12,994 bases of DNA from a bacterium. Lineage in GTDB: Bacteria; Bacteroidota; Ignavibacteria; Kapaibacteriales; UBA961. A program made the translations under genes and the position numbers. Shown here piece by piece: positions 1 through 7,673 of the stretch. The stretch lies in NCBI GenBank assembly GCA_022844575.1, contig JALHLL010000084.1:1-12994 (forward strand), read 5' to 3'. Numbering within the stretch: position 1 is the stretch's first letter; each line of letters begins with the position of its first letter. The notes beneath the pieces were generated by a model. That model saw nothing but the letters and a program-made list of their open reading frames with translations. It did no database searches and was not told the origin of the DNA.

Positions 1-738
1 AATTTCCACATTATGAGCAATATGAACAAGGTTATCAATTTTCACTCCATTACCTATACTTGTTTCGCTTAAAGCACCCCTATCAATAGTTGTATTTGCT
101 CCAATCTCCACGTCATTGCCAATAATGGTACGCCCTACATGAGGAATTTTCAGATATGAGCCATCAGTATTATTTACAAAGCCGAACCCGTCTGAACCGA
201 TTACAGCACCGGCATGAATAATGCAACGTTCACCTACAGTCGTATTCGGATAAATCGTAACGTTGGGCATTATCTCCGTATCATCCCCAATAGTAACGGT
301 ACCCATCAGTACCACATTCGGATGCAAAATTACTCTCTCACCAATTTTACAACCTTGCCCCAGATAACACCCTGCCGAAATAAAAGCCGAGTCGGCAATG
401 GAATTCGTGGCATCAATCGATGCTGCAGGATGCTTATATCCGACTCTGAGAGTCGAATGATGATGAATTTCATTCATAAGATGAATATACCCTCTATAAG
501 GGTCATCAACAATTATATATGCCTGCTCATCGCGGGGTTTTTGTGATGTATTTTTATCAACGATTATACACGATGCTTCGGTTGTCCCTAAAAACTGCTC
601 ATATTTTTTTTGACCGAGAAATGTAATATCACCGTTTTTGGCTTTATCAATTTGACTAACTCCCATTATCATCAAATCGCCATTTCCTACATAGGGAGCA
701 TCAAGCATTTCCGCAATTTCACTTACCGAATATTCCAT
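1..738 (-). CDS. lpxD: UDP-3-O-acylglucosamine N-acyltransferase LpxD (3' end outside window)
   Basis: LpxD transfers a 3-hydroxyacyl chain from acyl-ACP to the glucosamine amine, the third step of lipid A synthesis, in the cytoplasm. The first 246 codons are present and the frame runs off the window at base 1; the family is usually about 340-350 residues. Residues 1-95 form the N-terminal uridine-binding domain (MEYSVSEIAEML start, GDITFL near 37-42). From about residue 100 the sequence follows the left-handed beta-helix hexapeptide rhythm (ISAGCYLGQGCKIGE, VTIGDDTEI). The family signature GSDGFGF lies at about 174-180, and KIDNLVHIAHN at 233-243 carries the expected catalytic histidine (H242). 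The start is the only ATG before the conserved N-terminus; no strong ribosome binding site is visible. The gene lies 108 bases after the second ompH gene on the same strand. The fold and active-site motif make the call secure. Confidence 0.96.
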   Translation of the reverse strand, partial: MEYSVSEIAEMLDAPYVGNGDLMIMGVSQIDKAKNGDITFLGQKKYEQFLGTTEASCIIVDKNTSQKPRDEQAYIIVDDPYRGYIHLMNEIHHHSTLRVGYKHPAASIDATNSIADSAFISAGCYLGQGCKIGERVILHPNVVLMGTVTIGDDTEIMPNVTIYPNTTVGERCIIHAGAVIGSDGFGFVNNTDGSYLKIPHVGRTIIGNDVEIGANTTIDRGALSETSIGNGVKIDNLVHIAHNVEI

Positions 739-846
739 AATTATATTCTATCGGTCAAAGAAAAATACTTTTGTTTTAGTGTATTCTATATCCTCTTATA
801 AAGGAAAAATACCGAATTAGGAAGTTATGAATAATAAACGCTACGA

Positions 847-1560
847 TTATTCATTTTTATCTATAGTCTTTTCCGTTTCGGGAGTTGAGCTATCTTTTTT
901 TTCTGTGTCGGTCGGTGGTGTAGCCGTCTCTTCAGTTTCCGTTGTTCTGGAGCGTCTCCGCTTTGTTTGCGGACGTTCCTCCGCAGGTTTTTTCTTATTT
1001 CTCGGATCGCTGTCGATAGCTTTTTGCTGTTCTTCTTCCAATTTATCTACATCAATCCCCAGTTTTCTCATTACCTTAACGGTAAGGTCATATTTGGGGT
1101 TAATAAATGCTAATGGTTGGCTGCTTTTATCCCATACTATATCGAAACTTTCTTCAAAACATACTTCCTGAACGGCGGCATATATTTTCTCCTCCACCCC
1201 TTTCGTAACCAAAGGTATCGTAGCATCGTACTCGCCGCCCGGACCAAATTTTTTATTGGCAAATGCCTGCCGCGCCTCTTTTTTTATTACCAAGTCTCTT
1301 TCTTTTTCCTGTCTTTCCTTATCCGTCCATATCAGGCGATTCTTTACGATTTCTTCCGATAAATTATCAATAGCTCTTTGCATTTCATCCATTTCCCTTT
1401 TCCAATCGTTCACTATCGATTCCAAGCGTTGTTCCGCATTGCGTGCTTCGGGATATTTTTCTCTTATTGTTGCAGAATTAATATACCCTATTCTCTGAGC
1501 ATATATATTCTGAAAAAATGCAAAAAAGAGAAAGCACGTGATAAAACATATTTTTTTCAT
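847..1560 (-). CDS. OmpH/Skp-family periplasmic chaperone, copy B, with long charged C-terminal tail
   Basis: This is a periplasmic holdase of the OmpH/Skp family, expected to bind unfolded outer-membrane proteins on the way to the BamA complex. The start at 1560 is chosen because AAGGAG lies 6 bases upstream and gives a clean signal peptide (MKKICFITCFLFFAFFQNIYA, cleaved before QRIGYIN). A longer in-frame start at 1599 would bury the signal peptide. The mature protein opens with the family beta-strand RIGYINS. Charged helices rich in E, K and R follow (about residues 40-125), forming the coiled-coil tentacles, and then the closing strand region FDIVWDKSS and LTVKVMRKLG. Family members usually end near here. 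This one continues for about 55 more residues of low-complexity sequence, with a basic block (KRRRSR) followed by repeated T, E, P, D and K. It is paired with copy A upstream and lpxD downstream. Confidence 0.88.
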   Translation of the reverse strand: MKKICFITCFLFFAFFQNIYAQRIGYINSATIREKYPEARNAEQRLESIVNDWKREMDEMQRAIDNLSEEIVKNRLIWTDKERQEKERDLVIKKEARQAFANKKFGPGGEYDATIPLVTKGVEEKIYAAVQEVCFEESFDIVWDKSSQPLAFINPKYDLTVKVMRKLGIDVDKLEEEQQKAIDSDPRNKKKPAEERPQTKRRRSRTTETEETATPPTDTEKKDSSTPETEKTIDKNE

Positions 1561-1654
1561 GGTGAACTCCTTCACAATAGAATGTAATCTTAATAACATG
1601 GTCGAAAAAATTCGATAATTTTTCCTTTATTTATCGTAAAATATCACCTTAGCT

Positions 1655-1701
1655 GAAAAAAACTGCCGCCCATATCTGAAATTTGATGTGATATGGACGG
1701 C
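1655..1701 (-). terminator. Intrinsic terminator between the two ompH genes
   Basis: On the minus strand a 12-bp stem (GCCGTCCATATC pairing with GATATGGGCGGC, one mismatched pair) encloses a 13-base loop. It is followed after two bases by a run of seven T. It starts 26 bases after the stop of ompH copy A and ends about 95 bases before the start of copy B. The structure is seen directly; termination, or partial read-through to ompH copy B and lpxD, is inferred. Confidence 0.75.
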
Positions 1702-1727
1702 GTTTATACTTTATATGGAATTTGTTT

Positions 1728-2273
1728 TTATTTACCGCGTTTAATTTTATCAAGTACCGTAAATGTAATATCGAATTTGTCCTCAGCATATAATAATACC
1801 GGATTTGCTTTATCAAGCACAAAGCTCAAACCTTCTTGTTTCGCTATATCTTGAATCCCTTTTGAAATTTTTTCGCGTAAAGGAGCAATCAATTGTTCGC
1901 GCATTCTCGCCACTTCGCCTGTTTGCCCTAATTTTTCTTCCTGATACATTAACATATTTTGCTGCATTGATTTTAAAGCAGCTTCTTCTTGCGCTTTGCT
2001 TTCAGCAGTCATCATGGCACTTTGTTTCTGATACTTTTCAAAACGTTCGGTCAATTGCTGATTCATCGTTTTTAATGTATCGTTGATTTTAGCAACTTTT
2101 TCCTTAATCAATCTATCGCCTTCAAGTGCTTCCGGCAATTGTTTAAGCATAACTTCAGTATCAACATACCCTATTTTAAGCGAGCCCGATTGTGCCGCAT
2201 TTTTTTGTGCATACAAAGCACTTGCCATTGTTAAGCACAATAATGCCATTGCGCAATAAAAGAAAGATTTCAT
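1728..2273 (-). CDS. OmpH/Skp-family periplasmic chaperone, copy A
   Basis: This is a periplasmic chaperone of the OmpH/Skp family, 181 residues from the chosen start, the usual family length. Residues 1-23 are a signal peptide (MKSFFYCAMALLCLTMASALYA, cut before Q). After it come the family N-terminal strand LKIGYVDTEVMLKQLPE, a long helical stretch rich in Q, E, K and M (about 50-125) that forms the coiled-coil arms, and the C-terminal strand motif LSFVLDKANPVLLYAEDKFDIT. The start at 2273 best fits the signal peptide and has AAGG just upstream. In-frame ATG 2297 and TTG 2309 give an N-terminus 8 or 12 residues longer and cannot be excluded. The gene follows bamA by about 90 bases, as skp follows bamA in many Gram-negative genomes. 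A TATTTTTG box (2307-2314) resembles a Bacteroidota -7 element but lacks a matching -33. Confidence 0.9.
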   Translation of the reverse strand: MKSFFYCAMALLCLTMASALYAQKNAAQSGSLKIGYVDTEVMLKQLPEALEGDRLIKEKVAKINDTLKTMNQQLTERFEKYQKQSAMMTAESKAQEEAALKSMQQNMLMYQEEKLGQTGEVARMREQLIAPLREKISKGIQDIAKQEGLSFVLDKANPVLLYAEDKFDITFTVLDKIKRGK

Positions 2274-2362
2274 AACCTTATTAAATGAATGAAACATAGT
2301 TGATTGCAAAAATACTCATTGAACAAAAACTTATACTATTTCGGCACAAACCTTTGCTATTT

Positions 2363-4774
2363 TTAACGTCCGAATTGAAAATGGAATTGCCAACCGTGCG
2401 GTACCGATGTGCCGGGCGTCGCATCAAATCCGAAACCGTAATCAAAGCCCAATAATCCTATCGGGTTCAATAAAATTCTCATACCCATACCGGCTGAACG
2501 ACGTAAATCAAACGGATCGGCGGCGGATAAACTGCTCCAGATATTACCGGCTTCTGCAAAGGCAAGAAAATAAATAGGCATCGGGTTAAGCGAAAGGGCA
2601 AAACGTGTTTCAAGCACATGCCTCATTACAACACGACCTCTCGATGAAAATGTTTGTCCTGCAGCATTCGTACTCAAAATTCCTATACTATTATCGGGGT
2701 AGCCGCGTAAGGGAGTCGTAAAAAATCCCCCGAGACCATTACCACCCATCAAATACAAATAATTATCGGGTATAAAAGTAGAATTCGTTTGTAGCTGCGC
2801 TATATATCCCGCAGTTGTCGATAAATATAAAACAAGACGCGGGTTACCGTCAATTTTCAATAAAGGAGATACTGTTTCATAACTGAACGAATTGCGTATA
2901 TAATCGGTCGTACCTATGCCGAATGCACCGAGTGCCACTTGTGTACCAATATTAAAACGCGAACCTGAGGTAGGGAAAATTAAGTTATCCAAACTGATAC
3001 GCGTTACCGAAGCACTCATCGTAATCTCATCTGTTAAACCGCCTGTACCCGATAGTGTACCCGCATATTGTTGAATATGCTGAACTAACAAACTACCGTC
3101 TATACGAAAATAATCATCAGGCCAACGCAAGCGTCGACCAAGATTCAACTGACCACCCGTTCTTTCCTGATTAAAACCGCTAAAACGATTAACGGAATGG
3201 AAAACACTTACACCAAGTGTGGTCGGCTCATTATTAAGCCAAGGTTCGGTAAAGCTTAAGGAATAATCCTGCCATTGATTTGCCTGACCGAATTGCAAGT
3301 TAAGATTAAGCACTTGCCCGCCACCGCCGCGAAGAGGTTCGGCAAGCGAGAAGTTATTTAATGTAATACCGACTGAACCGGTAAGACCGAATGAACCCGC
3401 AACACCAACAGAGGCATTAAAAGTGTCATTAGAACGCTCTTCAACCTTATATACAAGGTCAACATGGGTTTTATCGGCCGGCTTTACATCAGGTCTTAAT
3501 GCTTCAGGGTTAAAATAATTGAGAACACCTAATCCCCTTACACTACGTATAAGAGCACTACGGTTAAAGTAATCACCGGGACGGGTATATAATTCTCGGC
3601 GAATCACTTTATCTTTTGTTTTTGTATTTCCAACTATCTCTACACGTCTAATAGTATAGCGTTCATTTTCAAAGACTCTGATGACAAGGTCAATAGAATC
3701 CTGACCTACCTTCTTTTCTTCTTTTACAAGTTGCGCGCCGAGATAGCCATTATCCATATATAATGATGCCGCGTCAGTCTGATCTTCATTTACAGTAAGT
3801 TGTTTCTGTATAAATGGCTCATCATATACATCGCCTTTATTGATATTAATGCGACGAATAATCGGCTCTGATGGAAAAACGGTATTTCCTTCAACGATTA
3901 CACTTCTAACAAAATATTTTTTACCTTCATAAATATCAAGCTCTACATAAGCGGCTTCCTTTTCAGGAACAAGGATAACGGTATCATGACGAATTTCGGC
4001 ATCGAGATAACCTTTACTTCTAAAAAACTCAATAAGTTTTTCTTTATCTTCCGCATACTTTATCGCTTCGTACTTATCGGAAGTCCATATTTTCCACCAC
4101 GGGCTTGCATGAGTGTTTTCCATAGCACCGGCAATATCGTTCTCGGAAAGTTCGACATTGCCCCGTACTTTAACTCCCTTCACTTTAAAGTCCGCACCTT
4201 CTTTAATATTCAAAACCACCTTTACATATCCACTCGTATCACCCGCAACTATAGTTTCGGCATCAATTACGGGATATAAAACCCCTTCTTTGGCATACGC
4301 TCTTTTCAGTGTTTTCTTTAACATATACACATCGTAAGGCGACATAACATCGCCACGACTTTTATTAATCTCTTTACGAATATCGTCCTCCGATAATTCG
4401 TCATTGCCCTTTATTTCAAACCAACTAAGGCGCGGGTATTCCTTTACTCTGATAACAAGAAATATTCCGAGAGCCGTAGTTTTTTCAATAATAATATCAA
4501 CGTCGGAAAATTGATTGCGTGACCACAAACTTCTTAACGCTTCCTGTTGTTGTGCACCGGGTATTTTGATTTCCGAACCAACTTGTAAACCCGAAATGGC
4601 AATAATTGTTTGCTCATCAGCAAAACGATTACCCTCTACCGTGATACCGGCAATGATATACGATTTGGGTTGCCCTTGCGAATACAGATACTGTGTGAAA
4701 AGAACACAAAACAAACATAGCTGAATGGACAATATCGTTTTGTGTCGTATTATTCGCAAAAGAGAAATATTCAT
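2363..4774 (-). CDS. bamA: Outer-membrane protein assembly factor BamA (Omp85 family)
   Basis: BamA is the beta-barrel insertase of the outer membrane. The 803-residue length is normal. Residues 1-32 are a signal peptide with a long basic n-region (RIIRHK) and a hydrophobic core. Five POTRA repeats follow at about 39-112, 113-192, 195-284, 286-369 and 371-446; each carries the recurrent pattern V-x-G-N (VEGNRF, IKGNDE, VRGNVE, VEGNTVF, IVGNTK). The C-terminal barrel spans about 450-803, with the loop-6 motif LRGYP at 689-693, equivalent to the conserved VRGF/Y of Omp85 proteins. A beta-signal-like end (GWQFHF) is followed by five more residues (QFGR terminus), so the protein does not end on an aromatic residue. 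The gene starts 10 bases after the uppS stop, so the two are almost certainly cotranscribed, and it is followed by its periplasmic chaperone genes. TAAGGT immediately before the ATG is an unusually close Shine-Dalgarno-like element. Confidence 0.97.
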   Translation of the reverse strand: MNISLLRIIRHKTILSIQLCLFCVLFTQYLYSQGQPKSYIIAGITVEGNRFADEQTIIAISGLQVGSEIKIPGAQQQEALRSLWSRNQFSDVDIIIEKTTALGIFLVIRVKEYPRLSWFEIKGNDELSEDDIRKEINKSRGDVMSPYDVYMLKKTLKRAYAKEGVLYPVIDAETIVAGDTSGYVKVVLNIKEGADFKVKGVKVRGNVELSENDIAGAMENTHASPWWKIWTSDKYEAIKYAEDKEKLIEFFRSKGYLDAEIRHDTVILVPEKEAAYVELDIYEGKKYFVRSVIVEGNTVFPSEPIIRRININKGDVYDEPFIQKQLTVNEDQTDAASLYMDNGYLGAQLVKEEKKVGQDSIDLVIRVFENERYTIRRVEIVGNTKTKDKVIRRELYTRPGDYFNRSALIRSVRGLGVLNYFNPEALRPDVKPADKTHVDLVYKVEERSNDTFNASVGVAGSFGLTGSVGITLNNFSLAEPLRGGGGQVLNLNLQFGQANQWQDYSLSFTEPWLNNEPTTLGVSVFHSVNRFSGFNQERTGGQLNLGRRLRWPDDYFRIDGSLLVQHIQQYAGTLSGTGGLTDEITMSASVTRISLDNLIFPTSGSRFNIGTQVALGAFGIGTTDYIRNSFSYETVSPLLKIDGNPRLVLYLSTTAGYIAQLQTNSTFIPDNYLYLMGGNGLGGFFTTPLRGYPDNSIGILSTNAAGQTFSSRGRVVMRHVLETRFALSLNPMPIYFLAFAEAGNIWSSLSAADPFDLRRSAGMGMRILLNPIGLLGFDYGFGFDATPGTSVPHGWQFHFQFGR

Positions 4775-4784
4775 ACCTTATAAT

Positions 4785-5627
4785 TTATGATAATGGATTA
4801 AAAGCATCCATTACTTTTTGAAAAACCGTTTTCGAGGGTTCCGTTTTTACTTGTGCAGACGTTTTTCCGAAACGACGCTCGCGCGACATATAATCGCGCA
4901 TAGCCGAAAAATACTGTTCCCGTCTGAACTCGGGCCACATACACTCGGTAATGTAAATTTCCGAATATGCCGTTTCCCATAATAGAAAATTGCTAAGTCG
5001 CATTTCCCCGCTTGTTCTTATCACCAAATCCGGGTCGGGCAAGCCACTCGTTTGCAAATAACTTGCAAATCGTTCTTCGGTAATATCTTCAGGCGAAAGT
5101 TTCCCCCTGCGTACATCATGAGCAATAAGCTGTACCGCCCTATTTACATCCCAACGCCCACTATAACTTAAAGCAAGCGTAAGAACAAGTCCTTCATTAT
5201 TTTTTGTTTTTTCCATTGCCTCGTGCAAAATATTAAAAACACGTTTAGGCAAGGCATTCAATTTTCCTATTGCATTAAGTCGAACCCCATTCTCATGCAA
5301 CTCCTGAAGTTCCTGACGTAGGTATCGTTCCAAAAGCAACATAAGCACATTCACTTCCTGGCGCGGTCTTTTCCAGTTTTCCATAGAAAACGCATAAAGG
5401 GTCAGATACTTTACACCAAGTTGGGATGAAGCTTTAACAATATCGCGAACGCTCTCCATACCCTCTTCATGTCCGGCAGCCCTTTGTTTTGAACGCTCCT
5501 GAGCCCACCTTCCATTGCCATCCATAATTATGGCACAATGTTTCGGCAACCTTCCGCCGATTGTCAATTCCTGACACTGCTCAATATCCTGTTGGGATTG
5601 TTGTTCAGACCATAATCGTTTCATCAT
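4785..5627 (-). CDS. uppS: Isoprenyl (undecaprenyl) diphosphate synthase UppS
   Basis: This cis-prenyltransferase condenses isopentenyl diphosphate onto farnesyl diphosphate, giving the C55 carrier lipid for peptidoglycan and O-antigen. All family motifs are present: HCAIIMDGNGRWA at 30-42 with the Mg-binding aspartate D36; FSMENW at 80-85; DLVIRTSGEMRLSNFLLW at 200-217, which binds the substrate diphosphate; the second metal-site glutamate in YSE (E223); and WPEF at 231-234. The 280 residues compare with about 250 in typical enzymes. The extra length is an N-terminal 25-residue lead and a polar C-terminal tail after RRFG (251-254). AGGA lies 5 bases before the first of two tandem ATG codons (5627, 5624). 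It is the first gene of the envelope cluster, 10 bases before bamA. Chain length (C55 or shorter) cannot be decided from sequence alone. Confidence 0.96.
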   Translation of the reverse strand: MMKRLWSEQQSQQDIEQCQELTIGGRLPKHCAIIMDGNGRWAQERSKQRAAGHEEGMESVRDIVKASSQLGVKYLTLYAFSMENWKRPRQEVNVLMLLLERYLRQELQELHENGVRLNAIGKLNALPKRVFNILHEAMEKTKNNEGLVLTLALSYSGRWDVNRAVQLIAHDVRRGKLSPEDITEERFASYLQTSGLPDPDLVIRTSGEMRLSNFLLWETAYSEIYITECMWPEFRREQYFSAMRDYMSRERRFGKTSAQVKTEPSKTVFQKVMDAFNPLS

Positions 5628-5726
5628 ACATATCCTGATTATAAAAACACAACTTGCGTATAATGCAAAGGAAAACTCCTTTTACGTTTTTTACAAATCG
5701 CAAAAAACATACCTTATCGGAAATAC

Positions 5727-5756
5727 ATTATACGATTAATGTCGAAACAATGACAA
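5727..5756 (-). promoter_or_regulatory. Sigma70-like promoter for uppS-bamA
   Basis: On the minus strand TTGTCA (5751-5756) and TATAAT (5727-5732) are separated by 18 bases. That is one mismatch from the -35 consensus and a perfect -10. It would give a leader of about 90 bases before uppS. The -10 sits inside one arm of a 9-bp inverted repeat (CGTATAATG / CATTATACG at 5657-5665 and 5726-5734). This is a motif match only. The rplU promoter in this window follows the different Bacteroidota consensus, so use of a TATAAT box here is uncertain. Confidence 0.45.
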
Positions 5757-5867
5757 TAGGCAGGGAATAACTTTGGTTAAACATTTGTTGTGCATAATCT
5801 TTGGCGAACAATAAGATTTCATTTTACATATATTGTTTCACATCACATAGTTACTGTTTTATATCAA

Positions 5868-5898
5868 TTCCCTTGCAAAACCATGTTCTGCAAGGGAA
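5868..5898. other. Perfect 10-bp hairpin in the uppS-mdh gap
   Basis: TTCCCTTGCA and TGCAAGGGAA form a perfect 10-bp stem around an 11-base loop. It lies about 90 bases downstream of the mdh stop on the minus strand. Neither strand has a T-run after it, so it is not a canonical intrinsic terminator. It could still protect or end the mdh message. The remainder of the gene-free stretch 5628-5985 holds the putative uppS promoter and the inverted repeat described there; I see no credible gene in it. Confidence 0.4.
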
Positions 5899-5985
5899 AA
5901 GCATAAGTTTACTACTAATACTCACATTCCGATTCGGGTCTTTTGAAGAATATGAACAAACCTCTAAGACGCGAACACTTCATGC

Positions 5986-6918
5986 TTAGTATTGCATGGA
6001 TGCAAGTTTTTCCATATTGATTTTAACATCCTCAGCGGATTTGTTAAGTTCCGCTCTTTCGGCTTCGCTCAATTCAATCTGGAAAATCTCTTCCATACCG
6101 TTTTTACCAACTTTAATAGGAACGCCCACAACAATGTCATTTAAGCCATATTCGCCGTTAAGCATTACCGCACATGGTAAAATGCGGCGTTTATCTTTAA
6201 CAATACATTCAACCATTTGCACAGCTGAAGCCGACGGAGCATAATATGCCGATCCGGTTTTCAAATGATTGACGATTTCAATACCCCCATTGCGAGTGCG
6301 TGTAAGAATCGAGTCAATTCGGTCTTGAGGTATAAGCTCGGAGATAGGAACGCCCGCAACCGTTGTGTATCGAGGTAACGGAACCATTGTATCACCATGA
6401 CCACCAAGCACAAATGCCTGAATATCCTCAACAGAAACATTCAATTCCATAGCAATAAATGTACGATAGCGTGCTGTATCGAGTACACCCGCCATACCGA
6501 GAACTTTATTACGGGGCAAACCTGTTTTCTGTAAAGTTACATAGGTCATTACATCCAAAGGATTGGAAACGATAATGTAAAAGGCATTCGGAGAATATTT
6601 GAAAGCGTTTTCGGCACAGGAACCGACAATTTTAGCATTTGCAGCTAATAAATCATCACGGCTCATACCGGGTTTACGAGCAAGACCTGCCGTTATGATA
6701 ACAAAGTCCGATCCGGCTGTTTCTTCATAACCGTTTGTACCAATGATTCTCGAATCCGATGCTTCAACGGGCATGGATTCAAACATATCCAAACCTTTTC
6801 CCTGCGGAATTCCTTCAGCAATATCCACAAGTACAACTTCATGTGCAAGTTCTTTATCGGCAATACGTTGTGCCGTTGTTGCGCCTACATTTCCGGCACC
6901 TATTACGGTCATTTTCAT
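5986..6918 (-). CDS. mdh: Malate dehydrogenase (NAD, LDH-like type)
   Basis: The enzyme interconverts malate and oxaloacetate with NAD(H) in the TCA cycle (oxidative or reductive), in the cytoplasm. The 310 residues match the LDH-like MDH group of Chlorobi and Bacillus. The Rossmann motif GAGNVG is at 7-12, and D32 ends the second strand, indicating NAD preference. The substrate loop ARKPGMSR at 80-87 has arginine at R81, where lactate dehydrogenases have glutamine, which specifies malate; R87 is the loop arginine. VSNPLDVMTY at 117-126 is conserved. D147 and H174 (LGGHGD) form the proton relay and R150 binds the substrate carboxylate. AGGAG lies 9 bases before the ATG. The gene stands 96 bases after rpmA and beyond that operon's terminator, so it probably has its own promoter, but I found no convincing one. 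Frame, length and active site are all intact. Confidence 0.97.
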   Translation of the reverse strand: MKMTVIGAGNVGATTAQRIADKELAHEVVLVDIAEGIPQGKGLDMFESMPVEASDSRIIGTNGYEETAGSDFVIITAGLARKPGMSRDDLLAANAKIVGSCAENAFKYSPNAFYIIVSNPLDVMTYVTLQKTGLPRNKVLGMAGVLDTARYRTFIAMELNVSVEDIQAFVLGGHGDTMVPLPRYTTVAGVPISELIPQDRIDSILTRTRNGGIEIVNHLKTGSAYYAPSASAVQMVECIVKDKRRILPCAVMLNGEYGLNDIVVGVPIKVGKNGMEEIFQIELSEAERAELNKSAEDVKINMEKLASMQY

Positions 6919-6949
6919 CTAAAAGTACTCCTAATGTGTTTGATGTTGT

Positions 6950-6991
6950 AAGAAAAAACAAACGCCTCATTGCGTATGAATGCAAGAGGCG
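6950..6991 (-). terminator. Intrinsic terminator of rplU-rpmA
   Basis: On the minus strand CGCCTCTTGC pairs with GCAATGAGGCG (10 bp with one bulged A) around an 8-base loop. It is followed by the T-rich tail TTTGTTTTTTC. It starts 24 bases after the rpmA stop and lies between rpmA and mdh, separating their transcripts. Confidence 0.75.
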
Positions 6992-7014
6992 CTGTTTCGC
7001 TAAGTTGTCATTGT

Positions 7015-7272
7015 TTATGCAGCCGGATAAACGGATACTTTCAAGCGTGTTTTATCTTTACGCTCGAATTTAACCACACCGTCCACAAGTGAGAACAAAG
7101 TGTAATCTTTTCCAAGCCCTACATTTTCTCCCGCATGATAGCGAGTGCCACATTGGCGAACAAGGATATTACCGGCGCGAACGGCTTCGCCGCCAAAGCG
7201 TTTGATACCGCGTCTCTGCGCATTGGAATCACGACCGTTTTTTGTAGATCCGCCACCCTTTTTGTGTGCCAT
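7015..7272 (-). CDS. rpmA: 50S ribosomal protein L27
   Basis: L27 is a component of the large ribosomal subunit whose N-terminal tail reaches the peptidyl-transferase centre. The 85-residue length is normal. The hallmark N-terminus AHKKGGGSTKNGRDSNAQR follows the initiator Met directly, so there is no cleavable extension of the Firmicutes kind. The core GGEAVRAGNILVRQCGTRYHAGENVG is typical, and the closing strand VKFERKDKTRLKVSVYP matches the family. AGGAG lies 6 bases upstream of the ATG. It follows rplU by 46 bases in the nearly universal rplU-rpmA pair. Confidence 0.98.
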   Translation of the reverse strand: MAHKKGGGSTKNGRDSNAQRRGIKRFGGEAVRAGNILVRQCGTRYHAGENVGLGKDYTLFSLVDGVVKFERKDKTRLKVSVYPAA

Positions 7273-7318
7273 TATAATCTCCTGAAGTATAAGTGTATAT
7301 CGTTATAAGGATTCAGGA

Positions 7319-7627
7319 TTAAAGGGAAATCCCGTTAATCTGAATTTTGGTGTATTGTTGGCGGTGACCATTAAGTTTACGGTAACCTTTACGGCGTTTT
7401 TTCTTGAAGACAAGAACTTTATCGCCTTTGCCATGCTCAATAATTGTTGCATTCACCGAACCGCTAAGTGTAGGAGCACCAATTGTTGGTGCGTTTTCAT
7501 CACCACCTGCAAGTATGGTTGTAAACTGAACGGAACTACCCGCATCACCATCTAATAATGGTACTGTAAGTATATCGTTCGGGCGAACAGTGAACTGCTG
7601 CGCAGCGATTTCAACGACTGCAAACAT
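7319..7627 (-). CDS. rplU: 50S ribosomal protein L21
   Basis: L21 is a large-subunit protein that binds 23S rRNA near L20. The 102 residues are the usual length. The N-terminus MFAVVEIAAQQFTVRPNDIL matches the family pattern (Y/F-A-V-[IV]-x-x-x-G-x-Q in other lineages; here the usual Gly is Ala). The basic C-terminal signature KKKRRKGYRKLNGHRQQYTKI at about 74-94 is the diagnostic L21 RNA-binding motif. AGGA lies upstream of the ATG and an exact Bacteroidota-type promoter lies 47-77 bases upstream. It is the first gene of the rplU-rpmA operon. Confidence 0.97.
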   Translation of the reverse strand: MFAVVEIAAQQFTVRPNDILTVPLLDGDAGSSVQFTTILAGGDENAPTIGAPTLSGSVNATIIEHGKGDKVLVFKKKRRKGYRKLNGHRQQYTKIQINGISL

Positions 7628-7673
7628 ATTTTTATCCTATGTAGATGTATAGTAATTTTAGTCAAAAGAGCCG

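Noticed and set aside
214..801. Plus-strand open frames opposite lpxD
   Set aside because: The minus strand reads an intact LpxD through the whole interval with its active-site motif, so these are shadows.
827..1498. Plus-strand open frames opposite ompH copy B
   Set aside because: They are antisense shadows of a gene with signal peptide, ribosome binding site and family strands; low-complexity Ser/Val/Leu products come from the charged tail.
5768..5775. TAACTTTG, a plus-strand Bacteroidota -7 match
   Set aside because: There is no plus-strand gene downstream of it and no -33 element; expected by chance in AT-rich DNA.
5801..5989. Plus-strand 62-codon open frame in the uppS-mdh gap
   Set aside because: It starts with TTG, overlaps the end of mdh, includes the hairpin at 5868-5898, and its product has no recognisable domain; probably chance.
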